A stretch of DNA of 16,882 bases from Candidatus Sumerlaeota bacterium (lineage in GTDB: Bacteria > Sumerlaeota > Sumerlaeia > JADFCT01). The position numbers and the translations under genes were made by a program. Positions 7,719-14,493 of this stretch are shown here, piece by piece. A model generated the notes under the pieces. It made no database searches. It saw only the letters and a program-made list of their open reading frames with translations, and was not told the DNA's origin. Each line of letters opens with the position of its first letter. Within the stretch, counting starts at the first letter, position 1. The stretch is from contig JAPLSP010000685.1 of assembly GCA_026398575.1 (NCBI GenBank), positions 1 to 16,882 on the forward strand, written 5' to 3'.

Positions 7719-7795
7719 AATCGCAAATCGTCAATCGTCAATCATAAATCGTCAATCGTCAATCGTCAATCATAAATCGTAAATCATAAATCATA
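7719..7795 (+). repeat. Heptamer array AATCGTC/AATCATA, 11 units
   Basis: Exactly eleven 7-base units (77 bases) in unbroken phase, alternating among AATCGTC, AATCATA, AATCGTA and one AATCGCA. It fills the amt-glnK spacer up to the ribosome-binding site of glnK (GGAGG, 7797-7801). It would be transcribed as part of the operon mRNA; no long self-pairing stem is evident. Confidence 0.95.
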
Positions 7796-7807
7796 CGGAG
7801 GAATTTC

Positions 7808-8152
7808 ATGAAACTGATTACGGCAATCATACGCGAGAACAAGCTGGACGCGGTCCGCGAAGCGCTGATCGAGGACGAGATCACCCGCATCACCGTCAGC
7901 CGCGCCTCGGGCCATGGACGCGGCATGGAAGAGGATTTGTACCGCGGACAAAAAGTGGTTCCAAACCTGATCCCCAAGATGCGGCTGGACATCGCCTGCA
8001 ACGATGAATTCGTCGAGATCACGATCAACGCGATCATCCGCGCGGCGCGCACCAACGGCGGCGGAGAGATCGGCGACGGCAAGATATTCATCACGCCGCT
8101 CGAGGAATGCATCCGCATCCGCACCGGGGAACGCGGCGGGCAGGCGATCTAA
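7808..8152 (+). CDS. glnK: PII nitrogen regulatory protein
   Basis: A 114-residue PII protein; the trimer senses ATP/ADP and 2-oxoglutarate and, when paired with amt, usually gates the ammonium channel. Family marks: start MKLITAIIRENKLDAVREAL, T-loop region GHGRGMEEDLYRGQKV (35-50), B-loop IGDGKIF (88-94) and C-loop RIRTGERG (103-110). Compared with E. coli GlnB the T-loop is one residue shorter and valine 50 replaces the uridylylated tyrosine 51, although Y45 (Tyr46 equivalent) remains. The segment before the B-loop is three residues longer (TNGGGE). GGAGG at 7797-7801 sets the start. Context (amt directly upstream under a sigma-54 promoter) favours the GlnK role over GlnB. The gene is bracketed by inverted heptamer arrays. 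Confidence 0.96.
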   Translation: MKLITAIIRENKLDAVREALIEDEITRITVSRASGHGRGMEEDLYRGQKVVPNLIPKMRLDIACNDEFVEITINAIIRAARTNGGGEIGDGKIFITPLEECIRIRTGERGGQAI

Positions 8153-8186
8153 GCGACTACCAAGCCGCAAAACTCAATGCTCTAAA

Positions 8187-8239
8187 TCAAGCGCTTTTCT
8201 TCCATGTCCGGCGGAGGTATGCCCGAAGGAAGCGCTTGA
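8187..8239. terminator. Inverted repeat between convergent glnK and apbE
   Basis: A perfect 10-bp pair, TCAAGCGCTT (8187-8196) and AAGCGCTTGA (8230-8239), encloses a 33-base GC-rich loop. It lies 34 bases after the glnK stop, where a transcript end is expected, and could serve both converging genes. There is no U-tract, so it is not a classical intrinsic terminator. Confidence 0.45.
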
Positions 8240-8253
8240 AGCCCAATCAAGGA

Positions 8254-8295
8254 GATTTGAAATTTGAAATTTGAGATTTTATATTTGAAATTTCC
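8254..8295 (+). repeat. Heptamer array GATTTGA/AATTTGA, 6 units
   Basis: Six 7-base units in phase: GATTTGA, AATTTGA twice, GATTTTA, TATTTGA, AATTTCC. It is the inverted counterpart of the array at 7670-7703 on the other side of glnK. Confidence 0.9.
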
Positions 8296-8333
8296 GAGTG
8301 AGAGGCAAAGTCCCATTCCTACAGCGTAAGAGG

Positions 8334-9713
8334 TTAACATGGATCGCCTGGCAGGAAGAGAAAACTTCCGAAATAATGCAGTTCGGGGCTGGTGGCGCCT
8401 GCGCTGACAGCCAGCGCGCTGACTTCCGGATGCGCGGCGCAGAAGGCCTCAACTTCCTGAGTCCGCATCACCATAAAGGCCGTCGAGAGGGCGTCGGAGA
8501 CGGCGGCGCCGCAGGTTTCGGGATAGCTGGGATAAACAGCCCAGGCCGCCAGATGCCCCGACGCCGGGCGCGCCGCGCGGCCATCAAGAATATGACTGCC
8601 TTTGACTTCCGTGCCCGAGCCGCTCAGCGCGGCGTCCTTCAAAAGGATGCGGCGCCGGGCGGGATCCTCGACCCAATCGCCGCCAATGCCAACAGGCCAG
8701 CCCTCCTGCCCCGGCTCGAGGCGCGCCGCTGCGCCGGGACTGCCCCACCCCAGCGCCGTGCTGGTTCCGGCATGAATCAACGCCGCTTCGATGCTCCACT
8801 CGCGCAGGAGTTCAGCCGCCTTGTCGAGCGCATAGCCCTTGCCGATGGCGCCAAGATCGAGGCGCAGGATCGGAGGAGAAGAGGAAAGAGCGGCGGCTTG
8901 CGCGAGAGGAGAAGCTTGCGCGGCGGCGGAGGCTGATCCGGGGGCCGAGGCTGGTCCGGCGGCGGTAGCTGGCCCGGCGGCGGGAACTTGAATGTCAGCG
9001 GCGGATGAGTCCTTCCCGCAAAACAGCTTTCGGATATCCGGCGCGATCCCGGCCCAAAAAATGATAGGGCCTTGCGCCGCTGCATCTTCGTTCGAATTTG
9101 CTTTATCCAAGTCCTTCATTTCCGGATCGTGCGTTCCCGGAGTTTCCGCTTCCGACTTTTTTTCCACCGCATTCATGCTTTGCCCCTGAACGAGTATCCG
9201 GCGCAGGACGTCGCGATCGTTCGGATCGCCCACCGCTTCCCTACCCGCCCATAAAATCATCTGGTCCATGCCAATGCGATTGCGCGCCGCGTCGAGTTCG
9301 TCATCATGCGGGCGGCGCGGCTTGCCGTCGGCGCTGCGGCAACAATCCACCAGCGGCCCCACGGTGACGTCGAACGCGCCGCTGGTTTCCTCGTAAATCC
9401 GCGTTGCGATTTGCAGACACTCGAACGCCTCCATCCCGACGCGCGTGAATTGCCCGGGCTGCAGGAGATTGATGCGGCTGATGTCGCTCGAGGGGACGTA
9501 CCGGCTCAGGACGCCTTCGATCCGTTCAATCTCGCGGAACGCCGCCGCCGAAGCCTGCCGCGCGTATTCACGCGGCCTGCCGGCGATATAAATCTCAAAA
9601 GCCGTGGACATCGCTTCGTGTTCAAAGCAATGAACGCCCGCGCCGGCCTTCGCGTTTTGCTCAGGGGAAAACGCCTCGTGAGAATCGAAGGAATGTGGAT
9701 CGGGAGCGGCCAT
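8334..9713 (-). CDS. apbE: ApbE-family FAD:protein FMN transferase with large internal insert
   Basis: A 459-residue member of the ApbE family, which attaches FMN to Ser/Thr of target proteins using FAD and Mg2+. Recognisable blocks: HEAMSTAFEIYIAG (32-45), LSRYVPSSDISRIN (69-82), SGAFDVTVGPLV (111-122), RLDLGAIGKGYALDKAAELL (284-303), IHAGTSTALGWG (313-324), SGSGTEVKGSHILDGRAARPASG (364-386, cited as the SHILDGRAA region) and the metal-binding SDALSTAFMVM (406-416). Typical members are about 330-350 residues. The excess is an insert at about 157-281, rich in charged residues and then Ala/Pro/Ser, coded partly by 18-bp repeats. There is no signal peptide or lipobox, unlike many homologues. 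No clear ribosome-binding site precedes the ATG. No RNF, NQR or flavocytochrome target gene is in the window, so the substrate is unknown. Confidence 0.85.
   Translation of the reverse strand: MAAPDPHSFDSHEAFSPEQNAKAGAGVHCFEHEAMSTAFEIYIAGRPREYARQASAAAFREIERIEGVLSRYVPSSDISRINLLQPGQFTRVGMEAFECLQIATRIYEETSGAFDVTVGPLVDCCRSADGKPRRPHDDELDAARNRIGMDQMILWAGREAVGDPNDRDVLRRILVQGQSMNAVEKKSEAETPGTHDPEMKDLDKANSNEDAAAQGPIIFWAGIAPDIRKLFCGKDSSAADIQVPAAGPATAAGPASAPGSASAAAQASPLAQAAALSSSPPILRLDLGAIGKGYALDKAAELLREWSIEAALIHAGTSTALGWGSPGAAARLEPGQEGWPVGIGGDWVEDPARRRILLKDAALSGSGTEVKGSHILDGRAARPASGHLAAWAVYPSYPETCGAAVSDALSTAFMVMRTQEVEAFCAAHPEVSALAVSAGATSPELHYFGSFLFLPGDPC
8929..8982 (-). repeat. 18-bp tandem repeat inside apbE
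   Basis: Three imperfect 18-base units (8929-8946, 8947-8964, 8965-8982), each carrying a GCTG-N-CCGG-type core, encode a six-residue Ala/Gly/Pro/Ser period at residues about 244-262. Related fragments continue on both sides (the motif GCTTGCGCG at 8896-8904 recurs at 8914-8922). It lies in the part of ApbE absent from ordinary family members. Confidence 0.75.
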
Positions 9714-9744
9714 TAGATTAATTGCTTTGGGATAAATTACTTGG

Positions 9745-9757
9745 AAAGCAATGCTTT
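9745..9757. promoter_or_regulatory. Operator-like palindrome AAAGCA-A-TGCTTT
   Basis: A perfect 13-bp dyad 32 bases before the apbE start. It is embedded in an imperfect direct repeat of about 19 bases (9721-9739 and 9750-9767, both with TGCTTTGG followed by an AT-rich tail). Its position would suit a repressor site; the regulator is unknown. Confidence 0.4.
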
Positions 9758-9803
9758 GGAATTAATTGCCTTGCATGTTGTTTGGAAAAGCGAAATCCAC
9801 TAA

Positions 9804-9821
9804 AATGCAAAACTTTGCATT
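9804..9821. promoter_or_regulatory. Operator-like palindrome AATGCAAA-AC-TTTGCATT
   Basis: An 18-bp dyad with perfect 8-bp arms and a two-base centre, about 90 bases upstream of apbE in AT-rich DNA. Such compact symmetry is typical of a dimeric regulator site. A transcription-end hairpin is less likely because the loop is only two bases and no gene ends here. Confidence 0.45.
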
Positions 9822-10038
9822 ATTCGTAGAATGAAGCCGCGCTTTCTTCCTTTCAAAGAAGCGGACGCTTGTCAATGCCTATTACCGGATTTGAGGACTA
9901 CCCGTTTGGATCATAGAAGCCAATGGGGAAAACGAATGTGACGAGGGAGAAAAAAAACTTGCCCGCGAGAGCCGCGATAGCATCAATATCTCCTTTCCTT
10001 GCCAGTTTTGGGGAAGCGGGGCTTTCGACATGCGGCGA

Positions 10039-10083
10039 GTCAGACGGGTCCGACGCGTCGGACGGGTCTGACGCGTCGGATAG
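10039..10083 (+). repeat. 9-bp tandem array, GTCGGACGG family, 5 units
   Basis: Units GTCAGACGG, GTCCGACGC, GTCGGACGG, GTCTGACGC and GTCGGATAG in 9-base phase, with a stray copy of the core at 10125-10135. The units are related, in reverse complement, to the array inside the GT-C gene at 13196-13240. Confidence 0.88.
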
Positions 10084-10169
10084 CGTCAGGGCATCAGAAG
10101 CGCTGGACAAAGCTGAAGCATGAGACGCGTCGGACAGAGCCAAGCTAAACAACAACTGAGAATGAAAAC

Positions 10170-12524
10170 ATGAGATTTTTTTCAACGATTGCCGGATGCG
10201 CGTGCTTGCTGATTTTGATCAATGGCTCGCTTCTTCCCGCTGCGCAATTTCCTTTTCATGACGTGGCCGTCAGCGATTGCGTGGACTTGTCCGGCGAATG
10301 GCTGTTCACTTTCGATCCACAGAACGCCGGGGCGCGGGAATCCTGGTTCGGCAAAGATTATGACCGCTCGAAGTGGAAGCCCGTGGCTGTGCCGGGGGTC
10401 TGGGACCAAAAGCCCGGCGCGATTGGGCAGTCTTATGGCGGCGGGATTGGCTGGTTCTGCCGCCGCATCGCGATCCCAAAGGAATGGCTTGGCGATATTT
10501 CCATTACCTTTCTTGGCTCGATGTTCACGACCGATGTATGGGTCAACGGCGAATACGCCGGGCTGCATCGCGGCGGATACACGCCGTTCACGTTCGCGCT
10601 AACCAACCTGACGACGCCCGGCTGCGAAGTCAGCCTGGTTACGCGGGTGGACGCGCGCCTCAATGATCGGACGATTCCCGCCTCCCACTCCGGATGGCTG
10701 AAATACAGCGGTCTTTATCGCGAGGTTTATCTGGCGCATCATCCGCGCGTCCGCCTGCGCAGCACTTTCGTCAATACCACCGTGGATGAGGCGCAAAACG
10801 CCCTCCTGACTCTGACCTCGGAATTCTATAACGGCTCCAACGCCCGCTGCCAGACGCCCGTCGTCGCCACGCTTTACGAGGGCAATCGCAAGGTGGCCGA
10901 GGAGACGTTCAAGGTGATGGCGGTCGCAAAGGCGAAAGCGCCGTTGACCTTCAAACTGTTCATCGCCAAACCCCGGCTCTGGTTTCCCGATTCGCCGTTC
11001 CTCCATCGCATGAGGATCGAATGGCGGCACGCAGGAACCCAACAAGCGATCGAGTTTCCGGTGGGACTGCGCGAGATACGGATCGAAGGCTCGCGGTTTC
11101 TGGTCAACAATCGCCGCCTCTGGCTCCAGGGATTCGGCCAGCACGAAGAAGACGGGGCGTATGGCCCGTGCTATTCGCCGGAGCGGCGGCGCCAGCAGCT
11201 CGAACGCATGAAGAAAGATTATCAATGCAACACGCTTCGTCCCGGGCATTATCCCAATCATCCGGCGCTCTATGATTTGTGCGATGAGCTGGGATTCCTG
11301 GTTTTTTCCGAGATTCCGGTCTGGCAAATCCCTCCCTATTATGGCGAATCGTCCGAAGCCTGGTCCTATTGGGAAGAGCCGCAACTGTCGGAGATGATTT
11401 GCAGCCTGCGCAATCATCCGTCCGTCGCCAGCTGGTCGCCGTCGAACGAGACGGTTCTTCCGCGCTATTTCACCCGCGCGATGCAATACATCAAGAAGCT
11501 GGACCCGACGCGCCCGGTTGCGCCGGTGCTGGCTTCGACGGAGTGGCTGGAGCTTTACAGGCCGGAGTATTCCGATTACGGCGCGCGCAATTTTCATTAT
11601 GGATGGTATCATTCCAACCGCGTCTATAGCGTTCGCGAAGGCTTGCAGGAAAATGCGGAGGGTTCTCAGGGGCGGCCGATCTGGGTGGCCGAGCTGGGCG
11701 CGCTGGCGACGTATGGCGAACTTTATGGCAGTTACGGCGATCAATCGCGCGGGTCCGAAATTTATCAGGATCACGTCATCCGTTTCAATTCGCAGTATTG
11801 CAGCACGGCCTCCAACCAGATCATGGGTGTCTCGGTGTGGACGTGGACGGATTTTGAAAGCGGCGGCATCCCGCACGGAATTCTCACGCTGAGCGGCGAA
11901 CCCAAGCTGGCCGCTTCTAGTCTGTGCAATATCTATCGCGGCGACCGGCGGCTGCTGGTCTGCGAGAACGACGCGGCGCAGCGGACGGGCGGAACATGGG
12001 CGGCGACGCTGTACTACTTCAATCCGCTGGCCGAATCTTCCGGTGCGCCCCCACAGGTGATGAAAGGGATGAATGCGAAATGGAAAATTCTGCGCGGCAT
12101 GGACGTGGTTACCTCGGGCGGATTTGTGTTCGACGCCGGAACCTCGCGCTCTCAGGAAATCGGCGAGGTCAAATGGGCGATCCCTGCGAATGCGCCTGCG
12201 GGGCTGTTTACGTTCTGGATTGAACTGACCGATGCGCAGGGGCGATGGCTCTATACGAACAGCAGTCCCTTCGAAGTCAACGGCCAATCGCAAACGGGCG
12301 TATTGTCCGCGCAGGCCTTGCGCGATGGCAAGCCCATCGCCGGCGCCTATCTGCTGATGGCCGGCATTCGCATTCCGATTTATGCGTTTCCGGGCTTGCA
12401 GATACCCCTCCCCGAAGGGCGCTATCCTTTGACGTTCTGCCTCGAAGGATCGAAAGACATAACGAAAGAAATCCAAATCAAGTCAGGCAAGCGGGAGAGC
12501 GTCAACTTGGAGTTCGTTCGTTAG
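10170..12524 (+). CDS. Secreted glycoside hydrolase family 2 protein
   Basis: A 784-residue protein with a signal peptide (about 1-25, ending LLPAA before Q) and the GH2 layout: jelly-roll sugar-binding domain (about 36-190, with SGEWLFTFDP, VWVNGEYAGLHRGGYTPF and SGLYREVYL), an Ig-like domain (about 195-300), then a TIM barrel (about 305-600). The barrel shows LQGFGQHEEDG (319-329), NTLRPGHYPNHPALYDLCDELG (354-375, key part RPGHYPNHP) and NHPSVASWSPSNE with acid/base E427. WVAELG follows with the probable nucleophile E508. The C-terminus (about 700-784) forms beta-rich add-on domains. This matches the beta-glucuronidase/beta-galactosidase type of GH2; the sugar specificity cannot be told. 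The enzyme probably acts in the periplasm or outside the cell. The start codon has only a weak GAGAA upstream, but the signal peptide starts there. It opens a co-directional run of carbohydrate genes. Confidence 0.93.
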   Translation: MRFFSTIAGCACLLILINGSLLPAAQFPFHDVAVSDCVDLSGEWLFTFDPQNAGARESWFGKDYDRSKWKPVAVPGVWDQKPGAIGQSYGGGIGWFCRRIAIPKEWLGDISITFLGSMFTTDVWVNGEYAGLHRGGYTPFTFALTNLTTPGCEVSLVTRVDARLNDRTIPASHSGWLKYSGLYREVYLAHHPRVRLRSTFVNTTVDEAQNALLTLTSEFYNGSNARCQTPVVATLYEGNRKVAEETFKVMAVAKAKAPLTFKLFIAKPRLWFPDSPFLHRMRIEWRHAGTQQAIEFPVGLREIRIEGSRFLVNNRRLWLQGFGQHEEDGAYGPCYSPERRRQQLERMKKDYQCNTLRPGHYPNHPALYDLCDELGFLVFSEIPVWQIPPYYGESSEAWSYWEEPQLSEMICSLRNHPSVASWSPSNETVLPRYFTRAMQYIKKLDPTRPVAPVLASTEWLELYRPEYSDYGARNFHYGWYHSNRVYSVREGLQENAEGSQGRPIWVAELGALATYGELYGSYGDQSRGSEIYQDHVIRFNSQYCSTASNQIMGVSVWTWTDFESGGIPHGILTLSGEPKLAASSLCNIYRGDRRLLVCENDAAQRTGGTWAATLYYFNPLAESSGAPPQVMKGMNAKWKILRGMDVVTSGGFVFDAGTSRSQEIGEVKWAIPANAPAGLFTFWIELTDAQGRWLYTNSSPFEVNGQSQTGVLSAQALRDGKPIAGAYLLMAGIRIPIYAFPGLQIPLPEGRYPLTFCLEGSKDITKEIQIKSGKRESVNLEFVR

Positions 12525-12536
12525 TAGTTCCAGTTC

Positions 12537-12636
12537 GTAGTTCCAACTTTAGTTGGCGCTTGTAGTTCCAACTTTAGTTGGCGCTTGTAGTTCCAACTTC
12601 AGTTGGCGCTTGTAGTTCCAAGTTAAGTTGGCGCCA
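12537..12636 (+). repeat. 25-bp tandem repeat with internal hairpin, 4 units
   Basis: Four head-to-tail 25-base units start at 12537, 12562, 12587 and 12612, each beginning GTAGTTCCAA and ending AGTTGGCGC plus one or two bases. Units 1-3 contain the perfect dyad CCAACT-NN-AGTTGG; the fourth keeps only CCAA/TTGG. A partial copy (AGTAGTTCCAG) precedes the array. It lies just after the GH2 stop codon and could act in transcript ending or stability. Confidence 0.93.
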
Positions 12637-12681
12637 CAATCGTTCCAAAACTAAGAAGCCGCAAACCAAGCCATTCTATCC

Positions 12682-14400
12682 ATGACTTCCTTACGCGTGA
12701 AATATTCTCCAAAACACTCCCGTGCGCAAATCGTTCTTGTTTTTTTCGCAATCGCAGCGATTTATACCCTGCTTTTGTTCAGCCACTCTTTCGATGACGA
12801 TGAATTCCAGCATACGCATGTCGCCTGGTTGATCTGGCACGGGCAGACGCCTTATGTGGATTTCTTCGAGCATCACCTGCCGCTTTATCATCTTCTCTTG
12901 TCGCCGCTGTTCGGTTTGGGCGCCGGAATCTGGCAGATTTTTGCAATTCGTTTCATAAGCCTGCTGTGCGCGCTGGGAACTCTGGTGATCGTCTGTCGCG
13001 CGATACGCCGGGAGGCAAAACCAGCCGATAAAACTTATGATGACAGCGCTGCGACTATCGTTGTTCTATTGCTGGCGGCTGCCCCCATTTTCAGTCTCAA
13101 GATGATCGAGGCGCGGCCTGAGTCACCGGCGATCTTGTGCTTTGCGGGCGCAGTGGCGCTGGCGTTGCGCTTAAAAAAGAATCCGAAGGATCGGACGGAC
13201 CCGTTGGACCCGTCGGACCAGTCGGACCCGTCGGACCCGGCGAATCCGCCGCCAAAAGGAACGGGAGAAAAATGGATTGTCTTCGTTGCGGGATTGTTGC
13301 TCGGCGCGGCCGGAATGCTTTCGCAGAAATACGCCTTCGCCGCTGCGGGATTGCTCGTGTGCGTTGCGATGATTCGCGGAGCGGCGGAGGCGGGGATAAT
13401 GGTTCTAGGCATGGCGGCGACGGCAATCATTCCATTCGCATGGCTGGCTGCGAGCGGAGCGCTAGGCGCGGCTTATCAGCACGTGTTCGCGCTCAACGCC
13501 GGCTGGAAACGCGAAGTCTCGCCGGCGGGATACTTATTCGAAGCGTTCGAAACCAGCGGCGCGCTTGTGGCGTTGGGCGTGGTCGGTTTGCTGGCGCCGT
13601 TTGTCCGCCTCGAATCATCCGGCGGATGGCGCCGCGCGGCGGGAATGCTCGCGCTGTTTGCGGGCGCGCTGACAGGCGTTCTCATCTCGCCGGTTCCTTA
13701 TCGCCAGTCGTTTCTTCCGCTTTATATTATCCTGGCTTTTGGCGCCGCTTCTCTTTTGCGGGTCGCAGTCGAAGCGCTTGGATCGGGGGGCGGCGCCAAA
13801 GCCTGCCTGGTTGTGTTCCTGTTGAGCGCGATTCTGCCGGGCGCCGGGCGCCTGATCAAGGATTGCAGGGAATCGCCGGCGCAGGATATCGCGACGATGC
13901 GAAAGGTTGAAGCGATAGATCCAGATGACGGTCCCGTTTTTGATGGGCGAGGCTTGATGTATTATCGCTCGCATGTGGGGCGTTATGGCTGCATGCACGC
14001 CGGAATCCTGGCGATGATAGACCAGGAGCGATACGCGAAGGTGACCATAGCAATGCTTGAGGCATTGGATTATCCGACTGTAATCCGCGACTATCGCGTC
14101 CAGTTGATGCCCGCTGCGATCCAAACCTTTATCGAGGAGCATTACCGGCCCGTGGCGGGAACGGATATCCTAACGCCGGGATTGGCGATGGACCGTTCTC
14201 GCTTGTCGCCGCAGGAAACGGATTTCGAAATTCCTGCGAGCGGGCAATATCGCGTTTCATACGCGGCAGGCAAGGTTTTCATTGATGGCCAAGAAATCGC
14301 AGGCGGCGCCGAGATCGTCCTGAAAAAAGGGCGGCATCAGATTCGCGCGGAAGGATTTGTGGAGGCTTTGGAGTTTGTTTTAGTGAAGAGGGCGCAATGA
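12682..14400 (+). CDS. GT-C family membrane glycosyltransferase, DDDE type
   Basis: A 572-residue polytopic membrane protein. After the first helix (about 15-33) comes FDDDEFQHTHVAWLIWHGQTPYVDFFEHH (37-65). The acidic cluster D38-E41 and the PYVDFFEHH motif are the hallmark of PMT/ArnT-like GT-C transferases, which use polyprenyl-phosphate sugars at the outer face of the membrane. About ten to eleven hydrophobic helices run to residue 425. The last 140 residues are soluble and beta-rich, ending in a region with VFIDGQEIAGG. Residues 172-187 are an in-frame 9-bp repeat product (DPSDQSDPSD) in a loop between helices. No good ribosome-binding site precedes the ATG, so the start is less certain. 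It follows the GH2 gene after a 157-base repeat-filled spacer. Donor and acceptor are unknown. Confidence 0.82.
   Translation: MTSLRVKYSPKHSRAQIVLVFFAIAAIYTLLLFSHSFDDDEFQHTHVAWLIWHGQTPYVDFFEHHLPLYHLLLSPLFGLGAGIWQIFAIRFISLLCALGTLVIVCRAIRREAKPADKTYDDSAATIVVLLLAAAPIFSLKMIEARPESPAILCFAGAVALALRLKKNPKDRTDPLDPSDQSDPSDPANPPPKGTGEKWIVFVAGLLLGAAGMLSQKYAFAAAGLLVCVAMIRGAAEAGIMVLGMAATAIIPFAWLAASGALGAAYQHVFALNAGWKREVSPAGYLFEAFETSGALVALGVVGLLAPFVRLESSGGWRRAAGMLALFAGALTGVLISPVPYRQSFLPLYIILAFGAASLLRVAVEALGSGGGAKACLVVFLLSAILPGAGRLIKDCRESPAQDIATMRKVEAIDPDDGPVFDGRGLMYYRSHVGRYGCMHAGILAMIDQERYAKVTIAMLEALDYPTVIRDYRVQLMPAAIQTFIEEHYRPVAGTDILTPGLAMDRSRLSPQETDFEIPASGQYRVSYAAGKVFIDGQEIAGGAEIVLKKGRHQIRAEGFVEALEFVLVKRAQ
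13196..13240 (+). repeat. In-frame 9-bp tandem array CGGACCCGT, 5 units
   Basis: Five units in phase (CGGACCCGT, TGGACCCGT, CGGACCAGT, CGGACCCGT, CGGACCCGG). Since nine is a multiple of three, it codes a three-residue DPS/DPL period and never shifts the frame. It is the reverse-complement relative of the intergenic array at 10039-10083. Confidence 0.92.
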
Positions 14401-14440
14401 AAAGGCGGCCTGGATTTTGAAGCTTAGCGGATAACGGGAG

Positions 14441-14476
14441 AAGGACCGCAAGGACGACAAGGACAACAAGGACCGC
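14441..14476 (+). repeat. 9-bp tandem array, AAGGACNNC family, 4 units
   Basis: Units AAGGACCGC, AAGGACGAC, AAGGACAAC, AAGGACCGC in the 93-base spacer between two GT-C genes, starting 41 bases after the upstream stop. Same family and copy number as 2674-2709. Confidence 0.9.
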
Positions 14477-14493
14477 ACCTGCATGGAATTACT

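Larger units (their letters stand above)
9714..10169. other. Divergent spacer between apbE and the GH2 gene
   Basis: No gene is supported in these 456 bases. The first 110 are AT-rich and carry two palindromes upstream of apbE; the right part carries a 9-bp tandem array. An ORF on the minus strand (10185-9898) encodes mostly a repeat-derived Ser/Asp/Ala/Pro sequence and is not a credible gene. No convincing -35/-10 pair was found for either flanking gene. Confidence 0.6.

Noticed and set aside
7670..8295. Repeat arrays around glnK as a CRISPR array
   Set aside because: Units are 7 bases in direct contact with no spacers; there are no cas genes. The same applies to the 25-bp array at 12537-12636, which has no unique spacers.
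9898..10185. A 95-codon minus-strand ORF with Ser-Asp-Ala-Pro repeats
   Set aside because: Most of its sequence is translation of the 9-bp array, and it overlaps the start of the GH2 gene. No ribosome-binding site or homologous feature.
10599..12476. A 625-codon ORF on the minus strand opposite the GH2 gene
   Set aside because: The plus strand carries a clear GH2 protein with catalytic motifs. The antisense product is Arg/Ile-rich without recognisable motifs or a ribosome-binding site, as expected from a GC-rich shadow frame.
13196..13240. Collagen-like Gly-Pro-Thr ORF on the minus strand opposite the GT-C gene
   Set aside because: The Gly-Pro-Thr pattern is simply the reverse reading of the 9-bp array; the plus strand has the membrane protein with its acidic GT-C motif.
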